From: Macrosoma leucophasiata
Lineage: Eukaryota; Arthropoda; Insecta; Lepidoptera; Hedylidae
Direction: 5' to 3'
NCBI GenBank assembly: GCA_036365455.1
Contig: JAWQUS010000002.1
Span: 62,001-126,000, forward strand
Length of the DNA: 64,000 nt
Under the pieces are notes generated by a model that saw nothing but the letters and a program-made list of their open reading frames with translations, ran no database searches and was not told the DNA's origin. Position numbers and translations under genes: made by a program. Position 1 is the stretch's first letter. The number at the start of each line of letters is the position of its first letter. This document shows positions 33,863-45,004 of this stretch, one piece after another.

Positions 33863-34768
33863 TAAAAGGTGCTAGTAGTATTTTATAGTTCAGCTTTCTT
33901 TATCACATGTAACACGTTGGCAGTCAATCAGCGGGCCACACAACACCGAGGCGAGGGCACAACTGCCACAACTCGACACCCGAGCCCCGTGGGACGTGGG
34001 ACGTCGCCGGCTCATTTGTCTAGCAGGTGTTTGCTTAGGACCGACATGAGCTCATCTCCCAACCATTACCTGTTTACACGACCAACAATTAGGTGCGTGG
34101 GTGTGTACAGGTTACTAGACTTTTGGAGATGCTTTGGAAAACAATTGGAGTATTATAAACAAGAGTTGAAGAAGGTTGTGTGAGTTTTTACTTCCATAAC
34201 TGCGTGTGCGTATTTGTAAGGGCTTAGTGATGGAAGTTAGAACTTCTTTTAGTGCGTTGACAGGACTCGAGCGTAGCAGCAGCTGCCTAGCTTCTCTTGA
34301 CTACTTAGGCAGTAAATAGAGAAAATAATAAACTTAATTTAAAAAAAAAGATTCTTCGATAAATATTCTGATAACTGTATTTTACATTAGGCGCGGCAAA
34401 TGCCTCGCGAGGCTGCTCGCTCTGTGTGGACGAGCATTTCGTTATAAAATCTATTTATCGTGGTTCGATGTGGTTATACCATGAACTAAAGCAAATCAAA
34501 TCAATAAGCCGAAAACCAACCACGTACATGTATTTACCGCTACATCCATTCCTTTCGCTGTAGTGATCAGTAGATCACCGGCGAGCGACTGCCGGCCCGC
34601 TGATAACGCCGGTCATGTTATTGTGGTGCTCTTGTCCAGTGATACGGAACCAATTTACCTTCGCAATAAACATTTTGTTAAAATGATTAAAAATAAACCT
34701 TTATAATGACAGCTCACCACTGGGGATGAGGAAGTGGGTTCGATTTGCAAGTCTGATGAAAGTAATTT

Positions 34769-34968
34769 TGGTTCACACTGATGGTACCTAACAGCTAATA
34801 GCTTAGGCCTTAGAGACACCTCTGCCGGAAATTACAGGGCCGTGCATTACCACCTCACCAGAACACGGTAGCGCTGAACTCTACTATATTACAAGTAGAT
34901 TAGGTAATGCGGTGGTGTCCACTGTCCACGCCTGCGACCTACATCACCCGAGCTCTGCGACCGCTCCA
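34769..34968 (-). repeat. Family A, 5' and central part
   Basis: ctctgccggaaattacaggg and gattaggtaatgcggtggtg identify it. The distal 3' end is degraded. Confidence 0.65.
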
Positions 34969-35328
34969 CTTTACTGTCTACAATTTATACCTCCTACCGT
35001 TCCAGAAGATGTTGGCAAGAAGCAAATGGTAAATAAATAATAGGTTCAGTTAACAGCTGTTTCCAAATACCCAAAACTAAATAAACGTTTATAGAGAAGC
35101 CAGTCTGATTGCCGAGTATTATACGGGCAACATATAATCATATCACAATATCATCAACCGTTTACTGAGTGTATATCGAGTTAATCGGCAGTAAGTAATC
35201 ACACTACATTCTCCCAAATGAAATGAAAAGCCATAACTTGTATCAAATCTCGCCCAATAAGGCAAAGATATAAAAGGTTAAAGGGTCTATTAAACTACAC
35301 TATTTCTCGGGCGCTGTCTACAGGTGCT

Positions 35329-35615
35329 TTTTTTATGTAATGAAAGTGGCAAACAAGCATACAGTCCACATTGATGTTAAGTGATGACTGCAGCCTATAG
35401 ACACCCACACAAAGAACAGAGGTCAAAATCCAGATGCGTTACCACTTCTGAGGCCTAAGGTGTCATGCCTCTGTGCTGGCAATTACAGGCCCGTTTTTTA
35501 CCACCTGACCGGAACACGATCGTGCTGAACACTACCACTTAGCGGCAAGAATATTAGGTAAAGCGGTGGTACCTACGCCCGCGAGCTCCGTCATTGGAGC
35601 TCTACCACTAGTGTA
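35329..35615 (-). repeat. Family A, near full-length
   Basis: One of the best preserved copies, from ttttttatgtaatgaaagtg to gagctctaccactag. Confidence 0.8.
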
Positions 35616-35866
35616 CTATGAAACAGGCAGTTTAGTTACTTAAACGGGTCAATCGATTGATTCCAATTTCACAAGGCTTGTTTTTACCTATCATAACATA
35701 AAAATATAATTATTTTATTTTTATTCCACATCGTTCAAAATGCGATAAAAAGACGCTGGCTGCATGCTTGTCTAGACCTCAAAAGCATATCAAATGCGGC
35801 AAATTACTATACGGTAACCCTACACAGTAAACGATTTCTAGTGTGGTCTAATAAGCGCCATCTTAA

Positions 35867-35903
35867 CTAGGGAGACAGGGCCTCTCGGGCCCTGTCTCCC
35901 TAG
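35867..35903. repeat. Perfect hairpin, 16 bp stem, 5 nt loop
   Basis: ctagggagacagggcc and its exact reverse complement enclose tctcg. Confidence 0.85.
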
Positions 35904-35959
35904 GACACGATAAATCGTGTAATATAAAAGATTTTTAACTTAGGTGGCACAATAAGAAT

Positions 35960-36020
35960 GTAGCTGGATGCGGGGCGAGGGGAAGGGCGGCGGTGGGGCG
36001 GGGGATGCGGTCAAACCAGA
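35960..36020. other. GC-rich patch
   Basis: G-rich segment with ggggaagggcggcggtgggg. The 83-codon frame starting here has no domain and is not supported. Confidence 0.35.
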
Positions 36021-36224
36021 TAACTCAATCACCACGAACCTAAATAACAGGTTGGGAGGATGTGATTTTAAGGACAAATACAACAGGTGGAACGCAGGTG
36101 ATATCATTTGTGGGAAATTAACTCCGGAGATATGTGGCTATCTCATTGTGTTTTTATGTAAAACAAATAGCGAACGGTCGATCAGATTTGCAAATTTATT
36201 CGACATGACATGTGTATAATAAAC

Positions 36225-36580
36225 GTTGCCGATATTATACTGAATCTTCCGCATGTCTTATGTTCCCAACGGTCGCCGTAATATCACTGGCAGGTATAAG
36301 ATTGAGCAATACTATTTGTGATCTTCATGGGTACATACAGCCAAAATAATTTCAAGATAGTAGATTTTCAGAAGAGCTCGAGCGTATAATCTTTTAATCA
36401 CATTGCTTAGCCGATAATGTTATTCCAGACCTTAATATTTTAATGTATTGACAATTATGATATAACAAAAAAATAGCTGTGAGAACGTTGGCCGAATTAT
36501 GGACGCTTTTAAACTGAATTAAATCACTCTTTGTAGTGGTATAATACAACGCCTAAAAGTCGCTTAAAAGCTTAAAAGTG
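36225..36580. other. No gene seen
   Basis: AT-rich spacer. Confidence 0.4.
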
Positions 36581-36581
36581 T

Positions 36582-36866
36582 TTGTAGAGCCCCAGTGACA
36601 TATCTCGCCGGCGTAGGCACCACCGCATTACCTTATATACTTGCCGCTAAATGGTAGTGTTCAGCACTATTGTGTTCCGGTCAGGTGGTAATGTCCGGCC
36701 CTGCAATTTCCGGCACAGAGGCATAACACCTTAGGCCTCAGGAGTGGTAATGCATGTGCATTTTGACCTCTGGTCTTTGTGTAAGGGTCTATAGGCCGCA
36801 GTCATCACTTAACATCAATGTGAACAGCATGCTTGTTTGCCACTTCCATTACATAAAAAAAAAAAA
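36582..36866 (+). repeat. Family A, near full-length
   Basis: Sense copy with a 12-13 base A tail. The gagctc palindrome near its 5' end has been lost. Confidence 0.8.
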
Positions 36867-36879
36867 GTGTGTAAAGGCG

Positions 36880-36975
36880 TCAGGACGACACGTGACGACT
36901 CCAACTCTCACAAGAAGGAAAATTCTTCTGCTACGCAGTCACTCAACTGAACGATGATGGCCAAACCATATAAAG
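36880..36975 (-). repeat. Family B copy
   Basis: aggaaaattcttctgctacg and cagtcactcaactgaacgat match the 3955-4060 and 58995-59090 copies. Confidence 0.5.
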
Positions 36976-36999
36976 GCGCAATAAATGCAATAACGCGGG

Positions 37000-37118
37000 T
37001 AGGCAGCAGCCTTCTATGATAAAACTCGCCTGCTAAGTGTGGCGATTCTGGCAACATGGCGCACGTCAGGGTATCGTTGGGAAGGCACGGCAGTGGACGT
37101 CTTTCGGCTGATGATGAT
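37000..37118 (+). repeat. RTE-type LINE 3' tail
   Basis: ggcagtggacgtctttcggc then tgatgatgatc matches the end of 9440-10062. Confidence 0.6.
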
Positions 37119-37409
37119 CAAAGCCTTAGTGCTTGTAATTCTTTTCTTAAAATCTGACTGGTACAGATATGTACGAACACTAATATTCATTAATTGAGAA
37201 ATCAAAAAATAACAAAAAGACAACACAGTAACAATGTGAACCTTGACACAAATATTACAAAACATCGGCAAAGATGCGCTCAAAGTCGGTGCACTCGAAT
37301 GTTTATACAAACCGTATTAGAGAAACGAGCCTCAAATTAACGTCTCCCAAACGTTTGTTGTTAGAAAAAAAACTGGTCGTTGTTAGAAAAACAAGAGTGG
37401 CCAGGTGTG

Positions 37410-37650
37410 CGCTGCGCAAACATCCCCGAAGTTTGCCGAGCACTCGGCGGGCGCGCCCGATCCCCTCTCGCCCTCTCCCTCGCACCCGCGGACCTCGCGC
37501 CGAGTGTTTGTTCGCCCACCAAATATTATTGGATGATGATACGCCATTTACGTGTGTCAGGAAATCGACACCGCGGACGCGGACGGGAGATGCCGTAATG
37601 ATATGCGCGGCTCGTGAGAACTGCCCGCCGCTTCTGCTGCTTTTTGGGGT
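37410..37650. other. GC-rich island
   Basis: An Arg- and Pro-rich 127-codon frame crosses this patch. It overlaps equally long frames in other phases and on the other strand, so composition explains it. Confidence 0.45.
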
Positions 37651-37904
37651 TCCGTGACAACGGGACCTTTTTACTTATCAGGTAATCTCTGTTGTGGTAC
37701 ATACTTACCAAAGCTTTTAACCGCTGTTAAGGGTCTAGGCAACTTAAGTAACGCATTGTTTCGTACTCGTAATTACACTGCTGAGACGAAATTGGACGGT
37801 AGCGTAGTTATGAATGCAGAAAAGATATGCGGTACTTATAGGCGCACAAGAAAAACAAAATGGGTAACACAACACGTCTGTATTGCGATCTGTAGTTTTT
37901 AAAT

Positions 37905-38500
37905 TGGCGATAATATCATAAGCCTATGTGCTAGCTTTAGCATCATAACCTTCCGGCTTCATCATAATGGTTAAAATGTCAATAATCTAGTTAGATACTT
38001 GCCTTCTACAAGATTCGTTTGTTAAATACTTACTTCGTTAATTTGTTTTATATTTTATAGATTAAAGGATCGCGGAGCAAACGATATTGGATTTCCCGAA
38101 TAGAAAATTTGTTCATTAATCGTTTCCGAGGAATTTTAGTACATTTTGTCTATAACACAGAACTGAAAAAATTGGCCAAGCATGGTGATCAACGCACTTT
38201 TTTTCAGCAACATTAGCTTACGTGACATGTGATTTATTAATCAACATTCAAAGTTATGTGAATCTGCACAAATATTATTGGGGTTTCAACATGATAAGCA
38301 AATAAGACGTATGTCTTCATAAATTAGGTTCTCATTAAGAAACAGATAAATAATAAAAAAACCATTGCAGCAAATATCACCGTAGACTGTAATACACCAT
38401 TAAAAACAACGGCACGGTTCGGTAGGCGCGAGCTTTATTTTTGAAGAATACAAAAGGGCCGAGAAAATTGCGGTGCAATAATGGAGGTGCAGTTTGGCGC
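37905..38500. other. No gene seen
   Basis: AT-rich spacer. Confidence 0.4.
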
Positions 38501-38504
38501 GCCG

Positions 38505-38705
38505 TGAAATGGTAATAAAGGTTTGTGCGCGGGCGCAGGTGGCCCAGGCGGGCGAAAGGGGCGCAGTGGGGCCAGGGGGCCCAGAGAGGCGTGGAGAGCA
38601 GGGGATGGGGGGTCAGCGGGTTTAATTAAACGTCGGGCGGTGCGCGGACGGCAGCGAGACGTGCGGACAAGCGGCAGACACGCGTCCGTGAGATTGGTTC
38701 CGCAC
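38505..38705. other. GC-rich island with ttaattaa
   Basis: Purine-rich GC patch (ggcgaaaggggcgcagtggg) that encloses tttaattaaa at 38621-38630. Confidence 0.45.
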
Positions 38706-39009
38706 TGTTGGGATTATTAAGCTGCTGCAATATGGAAATGATAATTTAAAGGAAATACTAATGGAGGTTGAGAGACTGGTTCAGTACGCCTGATGAGATT
38801 GCATTTAAATTGTTCGTAGGTATTATCAAAATCAAAACTTCTGGCATGCGAATTGTTTTTCTAGGAGCAACTTATTTTTTTAATTCCTGGATTGCATACG
38901 ATGTTATTGATGAGCTACTCGAAACCAGCTACACTTATAATTATTATTCAATTCGGATTACCAATTGTAGAATGGTGTACTTCTATGAACTTACTTGTCT
39001 TTAGGTACA

Positions 39010-39290
39010 TATAGAAAGAATGCCGAATGAGCGAATGACTAAACAGATATACAATGAGAATGTGGATGCTTGCAGAGGCCCAGGAAGACCAAGACTGACT
39101 AACCATGACCAAATAAGTCCAGTTCTGTCGGATGGTGGGGTCAAAAGTCTTAGGAATCGGCGTGCATGTATGATGAAAGAAGATGAGGCACGAGAGGTAT
39201 GTTAGGACCGGGATTTCTGGCGCTCTACGCTCTCTGCCTACCCCGTTAGAGACCTGGCGAGAAGATACATACATACATATTTGTCTTTGA
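39010..39290 (+). pseudogene. LINE ORF2 C-terminal tail, longest copy
   Basis: The translation runs ERMPNERMTKQIYNENVDAC, then RGPGRPRLTNHDQISPVLSD, GGVKSLRNRRACMMKEDEAR and EVC, followed by TAG at about 39202-39204 and then DRDFWRSTLSAYPV in the same frame. The ERM...K.VY...GRPR...NRR...WRS series is the typical C-terminus of LINE ORF2 proteins after the RT. The tail is gatacatacatacatat. At least six copies of this end occur here, all 5'-truncated. I cannot name the clade with certainty. Confidence 0.75.
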
Positions 39291-39299
39291 TTGTACCAG

Positions 39300-40050
39300 A
39301 TTTGATTATACGAAAGGTCCTTACAGCTATTCAATTTCCAAAAGAAAAGATTTTTAGTATCATGCGGCATTTCTATGTAAAAAACTGGCAGCAGGTAACA
39401 GTAGGTTTGAGGCTTGCTTTTGTGCATATAAGACTTGAAATTTGATCAGATTTTTTTTCAGAACTCGATGACTGGCAAATTGTAAATGAGCTGTCTACAC
39501 ACAAATCAAAATGAATAATAATCAAATTCTGAAAAAAGTCAATTATAAAAGTAGGTATACGCAAATAATTTAAGAAACTATGATAATGAGGTCAACCTTA
39601 CATTTACCATTTAAGTATGAAGTCAAGATGTGGAGTAGTTTAACTAATCCACTAGAATCTCGAGCTTGAACTGTCATCGATGATATAACTGCAAACTTCG
39701 GTCAATCGATAACCGATCGCTCCCGTTCCCACAACAGGGGTCGAAGCGAGTCGAGAAGTTCACATCCTCATACAAGTGAGGTAATTGTTGCGACTGGCGA
39801 CTGGTGAGCAAAAAGCGCGGCTCGGAGGCGCGGACGCCGGACGCCGGACGCGCCGCAAAAACCACTTCCTTTCACATTGCGCCCACGATCCGCTCCCGCT
39901 GCCGCTTATAATGCTGTAGTTACTTATATAACGGGTATCAATTAACTGTAGCGATTCGATGTTGTCTATGAATGAAAATAAAATGCTAGTCGATCTACAT
40001 TGAGAAAAAAAATGTTTATGCTTTTCATAGTAATTATGTTTGATATCTTA
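39300..40050. other. No gene seen; small GC-rich patch
   Basis: AT-rich spacer with a GC-rich patch at 39800-39870 built on gacgccggacgccggacgcg. Confidence 0.4.
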
Positions 40051-40142
40051 TTAGCAAATAATATCGTTGTTTTATATTATTTCGCACTAACACATGCTTG
40101 TGAAATATATTTTATTTTTAAAGAAAAATGGAAAGAAAAATT

Positions 40143-40218
40143 TGACTTCAGGCGAGGCTCGAACTCGCGACCTACTGGGAATCTAGTCCAGCCGCTCTTC
40201 CAATTGAGCTACTGAAGC
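40143..40218 (-). repeat. tRNA-like SINE head, minus copy
   Basis: The minus strand reads ttcagtagctcaattggaag through gcgagttcgagcctcgcc. It has A and B boxes and a near-cloverleaf but lies inside a SINE. Confidence 0.8.
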
Positions 40219-40376
40219 CCTGCCCGATTTGTCATTTTTTTTCTTTACGATATTCAATAAACTGAAAAGTCTATTATATCGGTTGCCTAACTAGCATAGT
40301 TGGTAATAGATGGCGCTGCTGCTACCATAGAGCAATGCAATAGATGTGAAGGAAAGATTTGACAAATCGGGCAGGG

Positions 40377-40450
40377 CTTCAGTAGCTCAATTGGAAGAGC
40401 GGCTGGACTAGATTCCCAGTAGGTCGCGAGTTCGAGCCTCGCCTGAAGTC
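40377..40450 (+). repeat. tRNA-like SINE head, plus copy
   Basis: Same head as the minus copy. The anticodon-like loop ctagatt would read AGA, yet there is no long variable arm as a serine tRNA would need. Confidence 0.8.
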
Positions 40451-40576
40451 AAATTTTTCTTTCCATTTTCTTTAAAAATAAAAAATAATATCGTTGTTTT
40501 ATTTGTGTATATGCATATTATGCTATACATATATTTTCCAACTGGAAAGATTTCTAATGAGAAATCCAATTGGTTA

Positions 40577-40752
40577 TATCCTGGTGGTAGAGCTCCAGTG
40601 ACGGAGCTCGCGGGCGTAGGCATCACCGCATTACCTAATATAGGTAATTGCCGCTAAATGGTAGTGTTCAGCACTATCGTGTTCCGGTCAGGTGGTAATG
40701 TACGGCCCTGTAATTTCCGGCACAGAGGCACAACACCTTAGGCCTCAGGAGT
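40577..40752 (+). repeat. Family A 5' part, fused to LINE tail
   Basis: Sense copy from tggtggtagagctcc to cctcaggagtggt, where it changes abruptly into RTE-type sequence. Confidence 0.75.
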
Positions 40753-40890
40753 GGTGGTGGTGATGCCAAGCGTGGCGATTATGGCATATTCTCCGCTAAT
40801 GGTGAACAACACTGTTGTGACATCTTTGGGGAAAGTTTGGTCCAGCTGTGGACTTCTTTTGTCTGAAGTGATGATGATGATGATACATAT
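40753..40890 (+). repeat. RTE-type LINE 3' tail
   Basis: tgatgccaagcgtggcgatt, then gtggacttcttttgtctga and an (ATG)n run at 40870-40883 match the end of 9440-10062. Confidence 0.65.
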
Positions 40891-41154
40891 AAGTGGTCTT
40901 AATGTCGATATGTATGGATTTCTAAAGTCTGACATGTTTTATCTCTGTGTGAAAAATAAAAGAACGGTTATTCTAATCGGATTACGTTAATATTGTGATG
41001 AGTCTACCACTCGTGGTAGAGTAAATATAAAAAAAGTAGTCCAGGATCACTTCCTAGCTATCTTTTCGAGGAAAAATGGCCGTGAAGATGTAACTAATGT
41101 ATTTGTGTCACAAAATATTTATAAACTTAAACATTCTGACTTTATTTATAATTT

Positions 41155-41335
41155 ACTAGCTGTTGCCCGCGGCATCGCCCGCGTGGATGTCGTTTCATAA
41201 ATATTTTTTCCTAAATTTGCTTTAAACTATAAAAAACCTCACGGAGCCCGAGACCTTTCCAACGAACGCAAAACCGTGGAAATCGGTTCACATACCTACT
41301 GTTTCTAGTGTGACTTTGCTATCAATTTGAACGAT
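41155..41335 (+). repeat. RTE-type repeat
   Basis: actagctgttgcccgcggc opens the repeat, followed by ctttccaacgaacgcaaaac and ggaaatcggttcacatacc. Confidence 0.55.
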
Positions 41336-41659
41336 TTCAAATGGGTTAAGGTTGCATTAAACCGGTAATTTGTATAGAATTGAAGCGATCTAATTATAAT
41401 TTGGAAAGAAAATGAGTGAGCTGCAAAATCATTAAATCAGGACAATTTTGGCCGAGTTTCAATACCAAGACATCCGATAACGTATTTGTTTTTAAATCGA
41501 TCAACGCAATGGTGAAGATACACGAATTAATTTTATTTAACTCGCTCTCGCTCTAGACTAGACGCCCCATTTCAAATGTTCCGCAATGTTCAAATGTACG
41601 TCTTATATTTTGAAATGTTATTTACAGTTATTAAGTATAACAATAATTGTCAAATTTAT

Positions 41660-41792
41660 ATTTGTTGCACAATAACACATGCGAGTGAATTTAGAAATTA
41701 AAGAATAAAACATTGATTTCGGTTATGGATCGAACCTGTAATCTCAGGTAACCAGTCCACTCACTTCACCACTAGAGGATTAACGTTAACTT
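41660..41792 (-). repeat. tRNA-headed SINE, S3-like
   Basis: The minus strand has cctctagtggtgaagtgag (A-box region) and acaggttcgatccataacc (B box), and a tail with cactcgcatgtgttattgtg like the S3 tail. Confidence 0.6.
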
Positions 41793-42079
41793 ATTTATAC
41801 GATTTCTCGGAAAACTCCACTAGTTATAATATTCCAAGGTGCTTAGATAAAACAAAATTAAAATATGTTAATATACACGCTGCTTAGTTAAATACGTACA
41901 GAATAAAAAATAGGTACCTATCATGAAATAATAGGGTTCACACTTACACATGTCCCAAATAAAAAGTGAACGTAACTTCAGGTCCGTGTCGTCCGTGCCG
42001 TAATGCATGTATACTATTGCACACCTACATCCAAAACACCAAAAATACCCTACATTAAATAAATAGATGAAAGTTTAAG

Positions 42080-42165
42080 ATGTCTACAGGCTGCAGTGTT
42101 CACTTACCATCAATGTAAGTGAACACTGCCTGCTTGCTTGTTTGCCGTCATCGTAACAAAGAAAT
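42080..42165 (+). repeat. Family A 3' part with perfect hairpin
   Basis: gcagtgttcacttac (42093-42107) and its exact complement (42115-42129) enclose catcaat. Other family A copies have only an imperfect palindrome at this point. Confidence 0.75.
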
Positions 42166-42229
42166 GTTTTTTTGCCTTCTATAATGGGTTGTTAAATATG
42201 TCGCTACACGGTGGCAGCCCTGTTAGTGT

Positions 42230-42395
42230 GCGGTAAGCATTGAGGCTGAGGTCCGCGCGTCCAGTTTTTGTACCTCGCCGTGGCGCGTTGTTGGCGAGTT
42301 CCTGGTAGTGTGCGACTCGCAACTCCTCGCAAGTCTGGCAAGTCTCGCAACTCGCAAGCCGAGCTGTGTCGGAAGGGCCGAGCGCACGTCAATCT
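42230..42395. other. GC-rich patch
   Basis: Contains a gcaagtctggcaagtctcgcaa near-duplication. Frames on the minus strand overlap in two phases and are not supported. Confidence 0.35.
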
Positions 42396-42519
42396 CTTCA
42401 ATCATTATCATTAGCACTCTGTTCCGTTCAACTTTTACGCTACAGGTTTATTACGGCGATTATTAGCAAACTGGCTCCTTGTTCAGATAAGATCCATAAA
42501 TATATTATTTACGTTATTA

Positions 42520-42782
42520 TGGTACAAACAAGCCAGCCAAGTTTGCATTGATGGTAAATGAACACTGCAGCTAATATATTATTATATCACAAAAATCGGG
42601 AATCAAAATGGAGATCCGTTGCCTACCTCTCGGGCCTAAGATCTTACGCTTCTTTGACGATTGTCCCAGAGCCATAAACCATCTAACTGAAGAAACGATA
42701 GTGTTGAACACCATCAACGATAGATAGATTAGGTAATGTGATGGCACCTACGTCTGCGAATTGAAACTCTACTACCAGTAAA
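42520..42782 (-). repeat. Family A, old degenerate copy
   Basis: ggtacaaacaagccagcc to aaactctactaccag; all block positions remain but with many changes. Confidence 0.55.
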
Positions 42783-42784
42783 AA

Positions 42785-43495
42785 AAAATAAACCATCGTA
42801 TCCTGTTGATTAAATAATAATATGCAGTTTTACTGCTATGTTTCGACATTAATACCTAAAAGAACTTATTGTTTATTATTCAAACAAAAATGAATTTTAA
42901 TGTAGTTCATACTCTAAATATATTAATAAAATAATTATTTTGAAGTAAAGTAATAAGAACCTATTTTGAAATTACACGGAAAATTGAAGTTCTAACAATG
43001 ATTTATGTATACAGGTCATAATAAAGATATAAGTAGTGTTCCAGAATCCAGGAGTGATAATATTCGTAAATTATTCACTTACTATGCAGGCTGGTGTGTA
43101 CGCCACATACATTACAATGAAAAAAACTCAATATAAACATAGCTAATAAGATAATCCTCCAATCTCCTTAGTCTTTATACTTGCAATGCAAAATCTCTAT
43201 CTAATCTTCATCGATTACTTTTTATTTTATCTATTTAATTCTCGTTTGTTAACTCGTATCTTCCGTCAAAGTAGTACAGAGCACATTATGGGTATCAATT
43301 GGGTGTTCAATTTCGTTTTACGATGTCTATACATGCAGTCGTCGCGTCACTATTGTGGAGCGTTTATTGAAATTGAACCCCGCGGTATTATATTGTAATA
43401 GTCAATACAATCTCATTCGACGGTGGTTTTTTATTTAAATGAATATAATTCAATGTAACTCACTACAGTTTATAGGCTGTATTAGAAGAGGTAGG
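42785..43495. other. No gene seen
   Basis: AT-rich spacer; short frames near 43186-43398 have no domain. Confidence 0.4.
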
Positions 43496-43530
43496 TATGT
43501 TGTTGTGTAGTTAGCGACAGGCGACAGGTC

Positions 43531-43598
43531 AAGCGATTTAAGTGGACATCAAGTGTTTGTGATCTATCACAAACACTTGATGTCCACTTAAATCGCTT
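43531..43598. repeat. Perfect hairpin, 32 bp stem, 4 nt loop
   Basis: The left arm 43531-43562 begins aagcgatttaagtggacat and the right arm 43567-43598 is its exact reverse complement, with loop tcta. No other copy of the arm is seen in the window. Confidence 0.95.
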
Positions 43599-43653
43599 AA
43601 AGGTTATATTGAAATGTGTTCGTTTATGTAGGTTGATTTGTCGTTACGTTTTT

Positions 43654-43948
43654 TTAATGTCATGAAGTGACAAACAAGCATTCAGTTCACATTGATGGTA
43701 AGTCCATACTGTAGCCAATTAATAAATACATAAAAATCAGAGATTTCAATGGCAAAGAAACAAAAAAGGCAACAAATCTTGTTGCCTTTTCTGAGCTCTA
43801 AGTTGTTATTCGGCTATGCTGTAAACTACAGAGCGTACATGACCACCTAGTCGGAACACGATAGCGCTGAATATAACCATTTAGCGATTAAGTAATGCGG
43901 TGGTGCCTGTTCCCACGAGCTCCGTCAATGTAGCTCTACCAGCAGTGA
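43654..43948 (-). repeat. Family A with internal hairpin
   Basis: Antisense copy. At 43764-43790 a 12 bp perfect stem (aaaaggcaacaa) with a 3 nt loop replaces sequence that is not palindromic in other copies. Confidence 0.7.
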
Positions 43949-44197
43949 AAAGCGAAGCGCTTTCATACTGTGAGATGTTCCAAAATCTGCTAGAGCCATA
44001 AAGTCTGTCCGTGTGCACTGGGTTCATGGTTTTGAAGTTATCTTATAAATATCGAAGAAGGCTTCTCATGCTAATTTTAGATATTTTATTATGTACGTTA
44101 TCTTAGTGGAGTTCTAGAAAGTTATGTACCTAACACCTCGATTTTTCACCCCTCCCGTATTTTCTACATTCATAAATCTGTTCTTGTATGCTCATTC

Positions 44198-44341
44198 TAA
44201 TGGTGAGATTCACAGACCGCACTACGACTTTACTTTGAGCAAAGTATGCTTAGAACTGTCAGAAATGTATGGGTTTTGACAGTTCAAAACGTACTTTGCT
44301 CGAAAGTAAAGTAGTAGTGCGGTCTGTGAATCTCGCCCTAA
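44198..44341. mobile_element. MITE with ~55 bp inverted repeats
   Basis: Arms at 44202-44258 and 44277-44338 pair through agattcacagaccgcactac and ctttactttgagcaaagta. TAA stands on both sides, suggesting a 3 bp target duplication as made by Harbinger-type enzymes. No coding capacity. Confidence 0.75.
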
Positions 44342-44641
44342 GTGCCTCAGTAGTCTAGTGGTACCACTACTGCTGAAGTCTTGGGTTCCATTCCCGGGTG
44401 TACCGGGCTACGAGAGATAAAGGTGTAAAATCTTTTATCTCTTCTTAGATTTTTTTTCACTCTCTGGAAGTTTCCCATTAATTCGGAGTTTGGTAATGTG
44501 CCCGCAGATATCAACAGACTCGCCACCACGTGTTTCATGAGCTAAAACGCAACCGATGAATAGTGGGTGTTTGCATGTATGATAGAATGCATGCATTTTA
44601 CATCTGGCTACTTCTTCGGACATAACAGACGTACAGTTATC
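44341..44641 (+). repeat. SINE S1, older copy
   Basis: tgcctcagtagtctagtggt head, gggttccattcccgggtg (mutated B box), S1 body and tgcatgcattttacatctgg end. It abuts the MITE. Confidence 0.75.
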
Positions 44642-44654
44642 TTGCATATACCGA

Positions 44655-44935
44655 CCGAACGTACACGTATGTTACGTCTGTTCTTGTTTAATAATAAAAA
44701 TAATATTTCGGCCATCATTGTGCCGATAGTCGTATCGGTGAACGGGCTGATAGCGAAGAGCCTCGACCAACACCTCAAGAGGCTCTCGCTAGGTGGATGG
44801 ATCAAGGGTCTGATACAGAAAGCAGTACTCCTCGGCACGGTACGCATAGTGAGGAGGTTCCTGTCTCTGTTTTCCCAACCACCGGCAGCTTGGACCCTGC
44901 TCCCGCTGCCGGCGACACACAATTTTTTATTTTTT
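44655..44935 (+). pseudogene. LINE ORF2 fragment downstream of RT
   Basis: The frame reads IIVPIVVSVNGLIAKSLDQH, then LKRLSLGGWIKGLIQKAVLL and GTVRIVRRFLSL. This P.V...G.i.ksl...L...l.iQkA.lL.t.riVRrfL block is a well-known segment downstream of the RT in insect LINE polyproteins. The rest is missing, and an A/T-rich sequence follows from 44925. Confidence 0.7.
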
Positions 44936-45004
44936 TATGTATATTTATTGTTTTTTTTATACATACATATAAATTATTAAATAAGTCATATGAATAAATA
45001 AGTG

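Larger units (their letters stand above)
40056..40502. mobile_element. Head-to-head SINE S3 pair in one 20 bp duplication
   Basis: aaataatatcgttgttttat occurs exactly at 40056-40075 and 40483-40502. Between them lies a minus-strand S3 (tail at 40076, tRNA-like head 40143-40220) and a plus-strand S3 (leader from about 40290, head 40373-40450). Their heads and the adjoining gcagggc/gccctgc segments form an inverted repeat of roughly 120 bp arms around a ~130 bp spacer. The single duplication means both entered in one event. Confidence 0.85.

Noticed and set aside
37274..37657. 127-codon Arg/Pro-rich frame
   Set aside because: It lies in a GC-rich island with equally long frames in other phases and on the other strand, and has no domain or splice context.
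38907..38925. Hammerhead-like string ttgatgagctactcgaaac
   Set aside because: The core is one base off, stem II does not pair beyond its first base pair, and no matching outer helices are visible.
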